Source: Ancistrus triradiatus (Eukaryota > Chordata > Actinopteri > Siluriformes > Loricariidae). Taken from it: 64,000 nucleotides of DNA. The DNA is taken from the NCBI GenBank assembly GCA_025084515.1, contig JAJAGP010000225.1, positions 124,001 through 188,000 of the forward strand, in the 5' to 3' direction. Under the pieces are notes generated by a model. That model had not been told where the DNA came from, searched no databases, and worked only from the letters and a program-made list of their open reading frames with translations. The translations under genes and the position numbers were made by a program. This document shows positions 46,941-58,466 of the stretch, one piece after another. Each line of letters starts with the position of its first letter. Position 1 is the stretch's first letter.

Positions 46941-49900
46941 GCGGAAACGGGAAGGAAAAAAAAGTTATGAATAGCAAATCCCATTCATGTAATCCATGCA
47001 GCCGGTGTCATATTCATAGGCTTTCAAAATGGCACCAAGCCTGAAAAGCATGAAAGCGAATAACATTGAGGCTCTGAGGAAATCTGCTGGAAAACCTTGG
47101 GTCCTGGCATGTGGATGTTACTTTGGCGCATACCACCTACCTAAACATTCTTGCAAACCGAGTGCGTCCCTTCATGCCCACAGTATTCCCTAATGGCACT
47201 GGCACAAATGTTCAGTAAGAGTTTTAGGAACATGAGTTCAAGGTGTTGCCCTGGGCTCCAAATCCTCTAGATCTTACTCCTTAAAGGGTATGCTGCAAAC
47301 ATCTTGGTGCCAGATGCCACTTTGTTGTACCAAACGTGGTATGTTTAATAATACATTACAATAATAGTAATTATAAAAAAGAAGCAGAAAAGCTTCACAA
47401 GTAAATTCCCATTCATTCTAATGGAGCTAACAGTTTATTAGTTTATCAGTTTATACCTTATAGTTTTTTTATATTTATATCAGAAACTGAATGTAAACAT
47501 GGCATTTAAATTACGTTAGTAAGTTTTTACACATTTTGAAAATCTGACAAAATGTCCTCAGTAAAAAAAAAATATTCAAGGCGCATCCATTCATTATAAA
47601 GGGACTAAGAATTTTCTGAAGTATTTATAAAACAGCTATGTGACTTTTTTCTGTATATCAGAAATTTCATTTAAGCATCTAAACAATTAATTTAAATTTA
47701 ATGTGGCATTTATAATATTTACTAGTAAAATATTTTATTAAATTTCCCCCACATAATAATAGTTTAGTCTGAAAAATAAATTATTAAAAAATATAAACTG
47801 GAAAAATTATCAGTTTATTTAAAGTATTTTCCTTTCATTTGCATGTACATATACCTTTACATTTGTCTTTTATTTTTACAGGTAATAATTATTTTTTCAT
47901 CTTTATTCCCACTTATCTATATTTCAATTAAACTGATCAGTAAAAATCCTATTTTAATTTAATCCTCAGATGTCAATTAGCAATTTGTAACTATTTTATA
48001 ACATTATTTTGTGTCTTAATGCCTGTTTACATTTTCTTAAAGTATTCAAATAAACTGATTACAATTTTAAATTGTTTGGCCTATTAGAATGAATGGGAAA
48101 ATGAACAAACAAGGAAAGAAGAAAATTCTATTTTAACATATGCCAATAAAATCTATTTAATTTATCAACAAAAGCATCATCCATGTGTTCAGATTAAATG
48201 TGTTAGGCTAAATATAGCAATAAAATAATAATACAAATAATCTGAAACGGCTATTTTTTCCTTGATGTCAAAAATAGTATTTTAATATATAACACCACCA
48301 TTTTAAAACATCTTAAAAATAAATTGTTAAAATATAATCTTAGTAAAAAAAATCGTAATAGTAACAGCTGAATCCTTTCTTATCAAATTATGAAAAGTTT
48401 AACTTTTATCCCACGTTTAATTTCATTGTATTTCTGGGCTTTTTACTACTACAGATATGATCTGAGTTAAACCACACACGTTTGTGTAATAGCTATTTTA
48501 TATATAATGCAATTGGTCAGGGTAGCACAATACTACAATAATATACTACAGTAACAGCATAGCCCTCCCAAAAAGACATGAGTTATTAGTTTAAATAATC
48601 TCTAGTTTTTCTTATGCATTCTCTCCTATTGAATTGTGCCAACTTTGTCCATATTCACAATGTACATGTAATGAAATCTGACGCACTAGGACCTGGGGGC
48701 TCGCTGCTTTTACTAAATACTAAATAAAACCCGCAACACTCAGAGAGAAGGTGTATGAGAGAGTCCCTGCTTCTGGAGTGGAATTTCAACAAAAAAATGA
48801 AGAAAATATGTTACTTGAATGCCTGTTACAAACATCCCGAACAACTAACCAAAATGTAAACTCACCGAGTGGGCCCTAGTGGCCATTGCGTTCGGCCAAG
48901 TTAGCGTACTGAAAAAGCCAGTTCATTTATGACAGACTGATTGTATGACTGTATACTATACATTTTATGGATACCCATTTATGATAAGTTAACCCTTGAT
49001 TTAGTTGAATAATAACTCAATATTATTCTTCTCTCTCTAGATATGCTACAATATGCTATGAAACTTTTCCAAAGGCAGCAACTCCTCCAAAGGCCAGCCA
49101 TGTGAGAGGTGTTTTACAGTTTAAATAACTTTCTAATAAATTTCATTACTTGTTCATAAAGGCAGGAAAGGAGATGGAGGGGCAAAAGATGAAGGAGATT
49201 GACCTTGAATTTGCTGCCATGAGCCATTTTGCTGTATGTTTATGTTTTTAATTTTATGCCAGTTTCATAATGCGGATTTTTTTGGATAATTTTTACCCAA
49301 AAATTCTTAGACTGCATCTATTCACCCTCCCAGTCGAAGCTTACCCTCTATATTCATAGAAGACACCACTGGTTAAGAGCATATGTTTGTAATTAGTTTC
49401 TATTATTATTATTACGAATTTACTATCAGGTTTTGATTATAGAAAATGATTCAGATTGAGTGTGTGGATTTCTCTCTATTACATTCTCATTAGCACATAA
49501 ACAGCCTACTAACATGACTGTCAGAAGATCGAATAACCCTGAAGAATTGTAACATGCTGTTTTTTGTTTGTCTGAATATACCATGAATTACAGTAATTAT
49601 TTTGTGATCAAGTTGAAAAATGTCTGCATTTATGGAAAAACACGTTCAACTAAATGCAAGGTCGTGCCAAAGTCCAAATCCACAAAATTTTAGTTTGTAG
49701 ATTTAAGTCAAGTCAGACATTTCTATAGCGTTTTTTACAACAGAGCGTTGCATCAGAGCAGCTTTACAACCATCTAGGCCCACAGTCCTTATTGAGCAAG
49801 CTTCGAGGGACAGGAACAAGGAAAAAAGCCGTAGACGTGATCAAATCGCAGCAGGCAAACATTTACACGTTCATCTCCAACAGATTGTTATATATACACA

Positions 49901-50459
49901 CACAACAACGGTAAATAAATACCAGTGCCCCAAATTCCTGCTTCAGCACTTATGGAACAGTGATACGCGCTAGCTATTGTCCACTAGGGGGCAACATGCA
50001 TCTGAATATTCTAAATACTGCAAATACTGTGGTAGAATACTTACTAAATCATTCCATCATGGTCTAATCATTCAGTGACCGGTGCAACACGGACACTTAC
50101 CTTTAGCTTGTATCCAGTCGGATGTGTCCTGCTCTGAACCAAACGGTGTTTCATACATTTTGAACAGCCCATTGTGTTTATGACATGGATTCAACACAGT
50201 GCTCAAAACATAACTTGGAGACTAGACTGGTCTAGGCCAGTGCTTCAGGTTTGATGTCCGCAAACTCACCAGGAATCTTCCATCCTACCAGGAACCCAAA
50301 GGTGCTAGACTTTTATTCAACCTTCTAATTAAAGGACAGAACCAGTTAACTCATTGTCATGTTCAGTAGGATGGCTTGCTTAGTGTGTAGTAGTTGTAGT
50401 AGTATAGCAGCCATTAAAGGAATGCACATGGTTAGCAACAATACTAATAATGATAGATA
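46941..50459. other. AT-rich intergenic stretch between TMEM51 and SKI
   Basis: Very AT-rich, especially 47340-48650, with no long ORF and no clear transposon except the TCAAGTCAAG-type repeat at about 49706-49830. Confidence 0.5.
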
Positions 50460-50861
50460 CAGTGGGGCAAAAAAGTATTTAGTCAGCCACTGATTGTGCA
50501 AGTTCTCCTGCCTAGAAAGATGAGAGGTCTGTAACTTTCATCATAGGTACACCAACTGAGAGACAAAATGAGAAAAAAATCCAGGAAATCACATTGTAGG
50601 ACTTTTAAATAATTTAATTGTAAATCATGGTGGAAAATAAGTATTTGGTCAGCCACAAACAAGCAAGATTTCTGGCTCTCACAGCCCTGTAACGTCTTCG
50701 TTAACAAGCTCTTCTGTCCTCCACTCGTTACCTGTATAAATGGCACCTGTTTGACCTCGTTATCTGTATGAAAGACACCTGTCCACAGCCTCAAACAGTC
50801 AGACTCCAAACTTAACCATGGCCAAGACCAAAGAGCTGTCGAAGGACACCAGGAAGAAAAT
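50460..50861 (+). mobile_element. Tc1-like transposon, 5' end fragment
   Basis: It starts CAGTGGGGCAAAAAAGTATT after TA (50458-50459). The about 350-bp end region matches the right arm of 57012-57965. At 50818 the transposase reading frame begins with MAKTKELSKDTRKKM and then the homology stops; the rest of the element is gone. Confidence 0.8.
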
Positions 50862-50964
50862 GTATGTTGTTAAGGTTTTGATTCATCTCATATCAATGGC
50901 TTACCCTTCAAAATGCTCCATTTGGATTATGGCTTAATAGATTCCCCAGCAACTCACCCACCAG

Positions 50965-51096
50965 TAGTGATGGGAATTCCGGCTCTTTCGGCTCCCTAGT
51001 GGCTCCCAAACGGCTCCCAATCAGGAACCGGCTCCCGTCGTTCATTTCAAAGAGCCGGCTCTTAGAGCCGGATCGGTCGCGACCGATACATCACTA
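50965..51096. mobile_element. hAT-like miniature transposon, 132 bp, with 8-bp target duplication
   Basis: The ends TAGTGATGGGAATTCC and CGACCGATACATCACTA are inverted at the outermost bases. Inside are AGAGCCGGCTCT palindromes. The flanks CCCACCAG (50957-50964) and CCCTCCAG (51097-51104) agree in 7 of 8 bases, as expected for a hAT-type 8-bp duplication. Confidence 0.75.
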
Positions 51097-52061
51097 CCCT
51101 CCAGACAGTTTGTTCCAGGCAAAACAACATAAAAACAGTTTTTTTACTGGTAGAACCAACTTTCTTGCTCAAAGGGGTTTATTTGCACTAAAAGCGAGTA
51201 CTTTATATGTTAGTGTTCTTGTAGATCAAGTTTAAACCCTCTGTGGTACGGTTCAACATAGAAGCACTGATTGCAATGGTATAATAATACGAGAAAAATA
51301 GAAAGAACTGGAAAAACACGTTTATTCTTTCATACAAGACTCGAGACATTTGAAGAGAATGAACAAAAAAATAAATATCCACTTTGCTTTCCAAATCTAA
51401 AACAGCCACCATCTAATATCATCACAATCGCTTCACATGTCACAACTCTCCGTCAAGCCTCCAACTGCAATTCATTACCCAGGAACCTAACGCACATACT
51501 ATTTGTCATTTACCCGTCCTTAAAATTACAGTAGTATTCCCACTTGAGTAAACACTGGGATTCGGATGCGACAACAGTGGGCAATTCTTGAGTAAAACGT
51601 GTCGTGTGGAACCGGTGCTTGGTTTTTTTTTTTCCCTTTAGAATTCCCCTTTATGGAAAAAACAGCCACAGCACATCACAAGCCCAATCCTTTCTGACAG
51701 AACACGTCTAAAGCCTTGGCTCACAAAAGTCATCGCCAGATTGTGTACCCATGCTGTCTGCTTTCCATTTCATGAATGACTCAGTCAAAATGCTAATGCC
51801 GCTAACAATGAATGAAAGCGAATAGTGGGCCAATTAGCATTATGGTAATGGTACCATGCTAATAGCTTTGCATTCGAGGTTTGGCACATTAGCATGCTTG
51901 TTAAAGCTGTTCCTTTAAAGTCCACTATGAAAGGAGGCTGGATAAAGGTGGGCCACGTTACAGCTTTCTTTTGAGCCAGAGTGTAAAGTGAGTTTACTAT
52001 AAATCTAATAACCTTTAATGGGTTTTTTTCTAAACAAGCATAAAGCTAGTTTTTTTTATCA

Positions 52062-53330
52062 ATGAGTGTGTTTACATGCACTTAATAATCTGATCATAGT
52101 CAGATTGCTACAGTTATCTGATTAATCAAGTGGTCATGTGAACAGCATTCTCCAATCTAGAAATCAGATTAAGAAATCCAATAGAGAGCTGGACTTTTTT
52201 GCTCAGCAATCATATGTCTCAGAGTGTATATACCCACACTGCCATTTCTATCAGTTTTCTCAATCTGCACATTACATGAGTGTGTAACACGGTTGCCAGG
52301 TCCACAGACCTGGTGGTTTATTTTAACTTGCAGGACCTGGCATCCCTGGAGTTAAACGCAGCAACTGAACACTTTGTGGCAACTGAAACGCAGTACAGTG
52401 GTACCTCGGTTATGACCACCTTGGAGCTCATCCAATTCGGTTCTCGGCACAGTTTGACTACAAAAATGTATCTCGGTTCTCTTCGTTTGCTCGTACTCGG
52501 TGCTTAAACTTGTATGAGCTGAGCCATATTCGCGATTCAGTACTCAGTGATTTAGTGATTCAGGTTCACAATAGCCCTGCTCAGAGAAGATGCCTGGTGC
52601 GTTTGTGTTTTTCTTTATTTTTACATCTACAGTACTGTATTCTTAGTGCAAATACGTCTCCATGGGTAATAAAAAGGTTATTTATAACCAACCGAAAAGA
52701 GCCAACCGAGCCAACCGAAAGCACAACAGGAATTGAATCCTCCAGAACGTACTTACTTCAATTACTTATCATGAGGCTGAATCTCCATCTACAGGCACCA
52801 TAATGTAACTGCAGTCATTTAAGATGGGCCGGAAAATGCGAATAAGAAGCCAACTTCAGCCTCGTCTCTGCTATGATGCACCAAACACTTGTTAAACTCC
52901 CCAATTCATGATATACTTAACTTACGATGGATTTGTCGGAGCATATCCCCATCATAAATCAGAGAGCACCTGTACAGTACAACCCCATTACTGCATAGAA
53001 TACACGGTGGATTTTCTGGGGGTCTGGAACAAATTCATTCAATTTACATTATTCCTTATGGAAAAAATTTGGTCGGTGTTTAGTTCTCGACAAGCCTTCT
53101 GGAACGAACCGAGGTACCACTGTCTATGCTCGACAAAATGAAGTTTTATTATTTAACATTTACACCATATATTTCTGTGAGATTATTGGCTGGTTGCAAA
53201 GTAACCCGACTCATGTAAACCTGGAGGTTTCCCATTATCTGATTATTCAAGTACATATGTACTCGTTGATCGAGAACTGCAAAACCTGATGTTCTGCAGT
53301 TACTGGACTATTAAGTGCACATAAACAGAC
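52062..53330. mobile_element. Non-autonomous element (GTTTACATGCAC family) interrupted by a Tigger-like element
   Basis: The left end TGAGTGTGTTTACATGCACT is followed by AATCTGATCATAGTCAGATT; the right end reads CTGCAGTTACTGGACTATTA then AGTGCACATAAACAG. The 727-bp Tigger-like copy sits in the middle. A second copy follows at about 53330-53800, ending GTGCATGTAAACGCACTCAT. Confidence 0.55.
52396..53122. mobile_element. Tigger-like non-autonomous element (CAGTGGTACCTCGG ends)
   Basis: The ends CAGTGGTACCTCGGTTATGA and AACCGAACC-like ...CCGAGGTACCACTG are inverted. TA precedes the left end; the right flank has TC, a decayed TA. It shares long blocks (TGGATTTTCTGGGGGTCTGG, GTTCTCGACAAG) with 56750-58053. 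Confidence 0.7.
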
Positions 53331-53800
53331 CTAATCCAATCATGGTCGGATTTCTGCAGTTATGTGATTATTCAAGTGGTCAGGTATACAGCGTACTCTG
53401 ATCTAGCAATCAGATTAAGATATCCGATAAAGACAGCTGGACTTTAGCTCAGCTCCGAGCATATATACCCACATGAGTGTAACATGGTTGCCAGGTCCAC
53501 CTTTAAAAGACATTGCTACCTTTGGGATGGTTTTCCAAAACCCTTTTTGTTTTTTTAACTTGTGGGATCTGGCAACCGCTGCTCCAGAACACTGTGGAGA
53601 CTCAAATGCAGTACATACTCGAGGAGATGAAGAATTTTGAATATTTAACATTGAAGTCTGGAGTTTATGCCACATCTTTGTGAGATTATCGCCTGGTTGC
53701 AAAGTAGAATCCGATTATTACCCCAGTCATGTAAACCCAGAGCTTTCCCATGATCTAAATCTGATTTTCTTATGAAGTGCATGTAAACGCACTCATTGTT
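53330..53800. mobile_element. Non-autonomous element (GTTTACATGCAC family), second copy
   Basis: It shares CAATCATGGTCGGATTTCTG, AGCAATCAGATTAAGA, GGTTGCCAGGTCCAC and TATCGCCTGGTTGCAAAGTA with the first copy and ends GAAGTGCATGTAAACGCACT. It stops about 110 bp from the TMEM51 stop codon. Confidence 0.5.
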
Positions 53801-53911
53801 GGAATTCCTATTCAATTTTTACCATAATCACATAAAGCATTTCCGGCTGGACTTTGGGCACTGACCAGCGCAACAACGAACAGCTGATTACTCTGGACCG
53901 TGTTCGTTCAG

Positions 53912-54344
53912 TCACACCGGTTCTGTGGGGAACTCGGGCACTTTGTCCTCATACTGCGGCGGGGGTGTCAGGGGCTCAATGGTCACTCGTCCTCCCTGCG
54001 GAGGGCTCTGGATGTTCAGCCGAATGTCTTTGGTGTGGAGCTTCTCCGATTTAATCCTGCGCACGCGCAGCGGTCTGAGTATACGGCTTGCCCTGCTGCC
54101 GCTGCGGGCCGGCTGCGCGTTCGTGCTAGCCGCTGGCGGACCGGCATTCGGGCCAGGCGCAGAAGGATTTGGTCCATTCCCAGGAGCCGGTCCCTCTCCC
54201 TCGTTCTCCACCGCAGCGATCAGGTCCTCGTAAGACGGCAGCTGTGAGGAACTGTGTTGCAGATTGCTTTGGCGGATCGGATAGCGCCCGCTTGTTATGG
54301 CCTCGTCGTAGCTAGGCACGTCATAATTAGGGGCCGGCGTCTCC
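53912..54344 (-). CDS. tmem51: TMEM51 coding exon 2 (cytoplasmic tail, stop)
   Basis: The acceptor TTGCAG ends at 54345. The exon completes the split Glu codon and runs 143 more codons to TGA (53914-53912). It encodes ETPAPNYDVPSYDEAITSGR, LPSYEDLIAAVE, a Pro/Ala/Asn-rich spacer, a basic patch (RPLRVRRIKSEK), and a Pro-rich end with PPPQYEDKVPEFP. Tyrosine motifs of the PSYEDL/PSYDEA type recur in WW/SH2-ligand tails. The spacer is GC-rich relative to the intron. Confidence 0.88.
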
Positions 54345-57300
54345 CTGCAACAAACACACACGGGGAGAGACGTCAAAGTGCAGCACATATTTATTTACCC
54401 AGTGCCAACTTGTGACTGCAGCGTGGCTGCTGTTGTTAAAAACTACAACCAAGATAAACATTCATAAACAAGCCAGTTCGCCCTGCTGGAGGAGCCCTGA
54501 CCAAAGTGTTGGGAATAGAAATTAAGAAGTAACATCAGCTCAGCTGTGAAGTGGCTTTGAAAACAGAAACATGGAGTGCACTACAACTGTCCACTCAGTA
54601 CCGAGTTTCAACCTTACTCTGGAAGCCGTCCAGCACTAGAGCTGATCGTTTGGATGGTGCCAGTCCAGTGGTTTACATGGACTACTAAAGGCGACACTGT
54701 ACGTGACGCCAAAATGTGAAACAGTGGACTTCAAACTTAATTGGTTCCAGAAGGCTGTTTCGAATTGTCCCATAAGAAGTAATCTAAGAAGGACAAATCT
54801 GTTCTCGATCCCCAAACGATTTTGACACCCATATTCGTATGTAATTAATGCTTAAAAGCATGGATAGAGCAAAAGAATGTAACACAATAATAATAATAAT
54901 AATCAATAAAAAAGTGAAGCTTTATAGCCATTGAGGTTAACGAAGTTTCAGCACGTCACATCACTGGGACAGTGGCACCAAGAATGAGGGAGTGTCTGAA
55001 ACCAAACCCATAGACTGATGTACTGTACATATACTTAATATAATAATTCAATAATATAATGGCCATAATATGTCTATGACTGCACCCTAGGTCTTGTTTT
55101 TGGATTTATGTTGATTTTCACACTGTATTGGTTGGATTATCACCACCGACAGGACTGAATTACGTGCATTGTCTTTGGAAGATCGTACCATTGGGTGTTT
55201 TTTTAGGGTACTGTTGTTTGAATTTAGAATTTTAAATAATTTGAACACAAAAAGCAGTGATTATTTGTAATTCAAAGTTTGTCTATTCATTTCGTTAGGC
55301 ACATTTAACATGGCTGTAACCTCGCTTCTGTCACAAATAGCCATTGATGCTGATAAGTAAGTAAATAAACAAACAAGCATTAGGTGTTTTTATTAGAAGC
55401 AGCAGTTGTGAGCTGTTATCTAGCTTTACTGACGCTGGCAAACTGCATGGTTACAAGCTTGGTTGGTCACCTTGGTTGTTGCTATGCCAACATCTGAAGG
55501 GACCATGACTGGTCAGTGAGTTTTTGCAAAATATAAAAACAAAAATTTAGAACAGAGGGGGAATAAAATGACATCGCCTTTTTGGCATTCGAAAAATCGT
55601 GTTTGGTGTGGAACAGTGGAACCATCATTATACAAATTAATTTACTGTTGTCTGAAATCACGTTCGGTGTGTAACGGCCTTAATCTTAAGGCTGCGAGTT
55701 CAGATCCCAGCCAAGCTGCCACTGTTGGATGTCGACCCTTGGACTGCTCAGCTCAGCAGTAAGTCGCTCTAGATAAGGGTCCAAGAACTGATCAGCAGCA
55801 GCTTTATGGACTGGGTTTCCATAGCCAATTAGCCATCCAAAAGATAACAGCTCCACGCACAATGCCAGGTGTTGGCTTCAGTGGTGTCAAGTCTGACGTC
55901 ATTGGCATTTTCTGGTGGTGTGATTAATCACAGTTCACCACCTGGCAGGCCAGCCAATCTGGGTTTGGTGAATGCCAGCAGATGCAGAACTAGAAAGGAG
56001 GAGAAATAATGATCTGATAGGTTTGGCTGGATTCCTTACTTAGTTCTTACAGCATACAATGATGTTCTAGCAGAGTGATCAGTGGTGGGCATTAAGGTAA
56101 TGGAATAATGAAGAGGAAAGGGAGGGTCAAGTCTCATCTGTGCCAAAGATCCCACTGTTGGGCCCTTGAGCAAAGCCCTAACCCTCAGCTGCTTGGATTG
56201 TACCTTGTGGAAGACTGCATTAATTGTAAGCACAGGCAGGACGGGTATGAAGTCACAGGTTTAAGCGGGTATGAAAACGAATGAATGAATGAATAAAATT
56301 TGAACTACAGTCAAACCCTGTTATCAAAAATGTAACTCGTTCCAGAAAATTGCTTGGATAATGAATATGTGGGTAGTGGGATCCCAAGCATTATGTTCTA
56401 TGGGAAAATCCCAACCTGGCTCAAACCTCTCATACTTTTAATGAGCGTAATATAATGGCATGGGACTTCCTGATCGGCCCTCCTCCGCCTGCTATCTTCC
56501 GAATGGTTGGGGCTTTGCTCCAATAAAAACATTGTACTTTTCCTCTGTTTGGAAATCCAGATGTGCGCACCGCTCGCAGTAAAAAGCATTTTTAGAACAT
56601 TTTCGAAGGCTTGTTTGAATGCACTCTTGTCAGTGCTCTGTAATACGTTTCGGATAAACACTTGGTCTTCATCCTTATTGGTTTACTTGTTGTATTCTAA
56701 CAAATAAATAACAGTCTGCACAAAAATGCTGCATTATTACTTGGATGTGTCCTTGGCTTTCGTTATTTGCTCGATTCTCGGCACAAATGCTTACACTTGT
56801 ACGAGTCGAGCGCACGACTAGTTTCAGCCAAAACTCGATTCACGATTCAGTACACAGTGATTCAGATTCGCTATAGTTCTTACTCAGTGTCTGAACATAT
56901 CCGAACTCTAAATCAGGGAGCACCTGTACAATACAATTCCATTAAAGCGTATAATGCCTTATACAGTGTGGATTTTCTGGGGGTCTGGAACAGATTTAAT
57001 CAATTTGCATACAGTGGGGCACAAAATTATTTAGTCGGCCACTGACTGTGCAAGTTCTCCTACTTAGAAAGATGAGAAAGGTCTGTAATGTATCATAGGT
57101 ACACTTCAACTATGAGAGACAACATGAGAAAAAACATCCAGGAAATCACATTGTAGGATTTTTAAAGAATTTAGTGGTAAATCATGGTGGATATTCTCCC
57201 AATCCTCTTCTGGATCATCCATATGCTCTCTGGCAAACTTCAGACGGGCCTGGACATGTACTGGCTTAAGCAGGGGGGCACGCCAGGCACTGCAGGATCG

Positions 57301-58466
57301 GAGTCCCTCTCGGCGTAGTGTGTTACTGATGGTAGCCTTTGTTACTTTGGTCCCAGCTCTCTGCAGGTCATTCATCAGGTCCCTCCGTGTAGTTCTGGGA
57401 TTTTTGCTCACTGTTCTCATGATCAGTTTGACCCCACGGGATGAGATCTTGTGTGGGGCCCCAGATCGAGGGAGATTATGGTCTTGTATGTCTTCCATTT
57501 TCTTACAATTGCTCCCACAGTTGATTTATTCACACCAACCTGCTTGCCTACTGTACATTCTCTCTTCCCAGCCTGCTGCAGGTCTACAATTTTCTTCCTG
57601 GTGTCCTTCGACAGCTCTTTGGTCTTGGCCATGGTTGAGTTTGGAGTCTGACTGTTTGAGGCTGTGGACAGGTGTCTTTTATACAGATAACGAGGTCAAA
57701 CAGGTGCTATTAATACAGGTAACCAGTGGAGGACAGAAGAGCTTCTCAAAGAAGTTGTTACAGGTCTGTGAGAGCCAGAAATCTTGTTGTTTGTGGGTGA
57801 CCAAATACTTATTTATTTTCCACTGTGATTTCCTGGATTTATTTCTTTAATTTTGTCTCTCATAGTTGAAGTGTACCTATGATGAAAATCACAGACCTCT
57901 CTCATCTTTCCAAGTAGGAGAACTTGCACAATCAGTGACTGACTAAATACTTTTTTGCCCCACTGTAATGCCTTATGGGGAAACATGCTCATCGTTTTCA
58001 GTTCTCGACAAGGCTTCTGGAACGAATTAGTGATGAGAACCGAGGTACCATTGTATATTATCAAAAGAGGTACTCACTCCTCTCCCGCTTCTCCTGTGAC
58101 CCGGTCCGTGTACTGAGTACCAGCGGCTGTAGTGGCCGCCCTCTCGCCCCTCCTATGCTTGTTTCTAAACCCCAGGCACACAGCCAAGAGCAACAGGGCC
58201 ACCCCAGCCCCTACAAGCACAAAAGCCACGGATGAGGTCTTCTGCTTGGTTTCCTCACTTGGTGCGCCATCTTGCGCGGAGCCCGTGTTGTTCCGACGCG
58301 CCTCCAGTGGCACCACGGTCCACAAGATCATGACGACCCCGAGGGCCACCAGTCCCACCCCCAGGGCACACACCGCATACTGCGAGCTCGAGCTGCCCCC
58401 ATCGCCGGAGGAGCTTGAACGCGAGCGCCTGCCACCCGTGCACAGAGGCTGCCCGCTGGAACACAT
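53912..58466 (-). CDS. tmem51: TMEM51, two-pass transmembrane protein (whole spliced gene, 2 coding exons)
   Basis: Joining 58466-58078 to 54344-53912 gives 273 aa; human TMEM51 is about 253 aa. Two hydrophobic helices are visible: residues about 30-52 (within SQYAVCALGVGLVALGVVM) and 79-100 (SSVAFVLVGAGVALLLLAVC). A Ser/Gly/Cys-rich N-terminus precedes them, and a long Pro/Ser-rich cytoplasmic tail follows with NYDVPSYDEAI, LPSYEDLI and a PPxY motif (PPPQY) near the C-terminus. PPxY motifs bind WW domains, for example NEDD4-type ligases (established). The molecular function of TMEM51 itself is poorly known. The call rests on gene structure, topology and the characteristic tail. The 3.7 kb intron is filled with transposons. 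Confidence 0.85.
54722..55285 (+). mobile_element. Tigger-like non-autonomous element in the TMEM51 intron
   Basis: Same family as 36924-37918, with an internal deletion. It has CAGTGGACTTCAAACTTAAT at the left, TTTGGAAGATCGTACCATTG inside, and a decayed right end near 55285. An ATA/AATA run lies at about 54890. Confidence 0.6.
55300..55682. mobile_element. Unclassified DNA element (CGGTGTGTAACGGCCTT end)
   Basis: Related to the element spanning 16764-18440: GACTGGTCAGTGAGTTTTTG, CATTCGAAAAATCGTGTTTG and the terminal TCGGTGTGTAACGGCCTTAA. Confidence 0.45.
55688..55785 (+). repeat. SINE fragment
   Basis: A decayed B box (GTTCAGATCCC) is followed by AGCCAAGCTGCCACTGTTGG and the tail AAGTCGCTCTAGATAAGGGT. 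Most of the body is deleted. Confidence 0.55.
56125..56240 (+). repeat. SINE fragment
   Basis: CATCTGTGCCAAAGATCCCA, CACTGTTGGGCCCTTGAGCA and CAGCTGCTTGGATTGTACC match the SINE body. The L2-like tail is disrupted. Confidence 0.55.
56750..58053. mobile_element. Tigger-like element in the TMEM51 intron, carrying a Tc1 insertion
   Basis: It matches 52430-53122 from CTCGATTCTCGGCAC to AACCGAGGTACCATTG and is flanked on the right by TA (58054-58055). The left end is lost or merges with a different CAGTCAAACCCTGTTATC-type end at about 56306. Its right end is 24 bases from the TMEM51 exon. Confidence 0.65.
57012..57965 (-). mobile_element. Tc1-like transposon, internally deleted, 954 bp
   Basis: The ends CAGTGGGGCACAAAATTATT and AAATACTTTTTTGCCCCACTG are inverted, with TA at 57010-57011 and 57966-57967. 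The minus strand encodes the N-terminal half of a Tc1 transposase in two frames: MAKTKELSKDTRKKIVDLQQ (57632 on) with the first HTH, then PRSGAPHKISSRGVKLIMRT and VHVQARLKFAREHMDDPEED. The catalytic half is deleted after DWENI, so it can only be mobilised in trans. Confidence 0.88.
58078..58466 (-). CDS. tmem51: TMEM51 coding exon 1 (both membrane helices)
   Basis: This exon has 129 codons plus two bases from the ATG at 58466, ending before donor GTGAGT (58077-58072). Two membrane helices are separated by a short loop containing a possible N-glycosylation site (NNTG, about residue 59). The second helix is followed by positive charges (RNKHRRGER), placing the tail in the cytoplasm by the positive-inside rule. 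The start is the first Met of the frame; the Ser-rich extension before helix 1 is longer than in mammals. Upstream 5'UTR exons are expected further right but could not be recognised. Confidence 0.85.

Noticed and set aside
46351..46977. 208-codon minus-strand frame upstream of SKI
   Set aside because: It crosses the TG/CA microsatellite (poly His/Thr) and has no family resemblance; it is 5'UTR and promoter sequence.
53854..54247. Plus-strand frames opposite TMEM51 exon 2
   Set aside because: Antisense shadows of a GC-rich exon without any recognisable domain.
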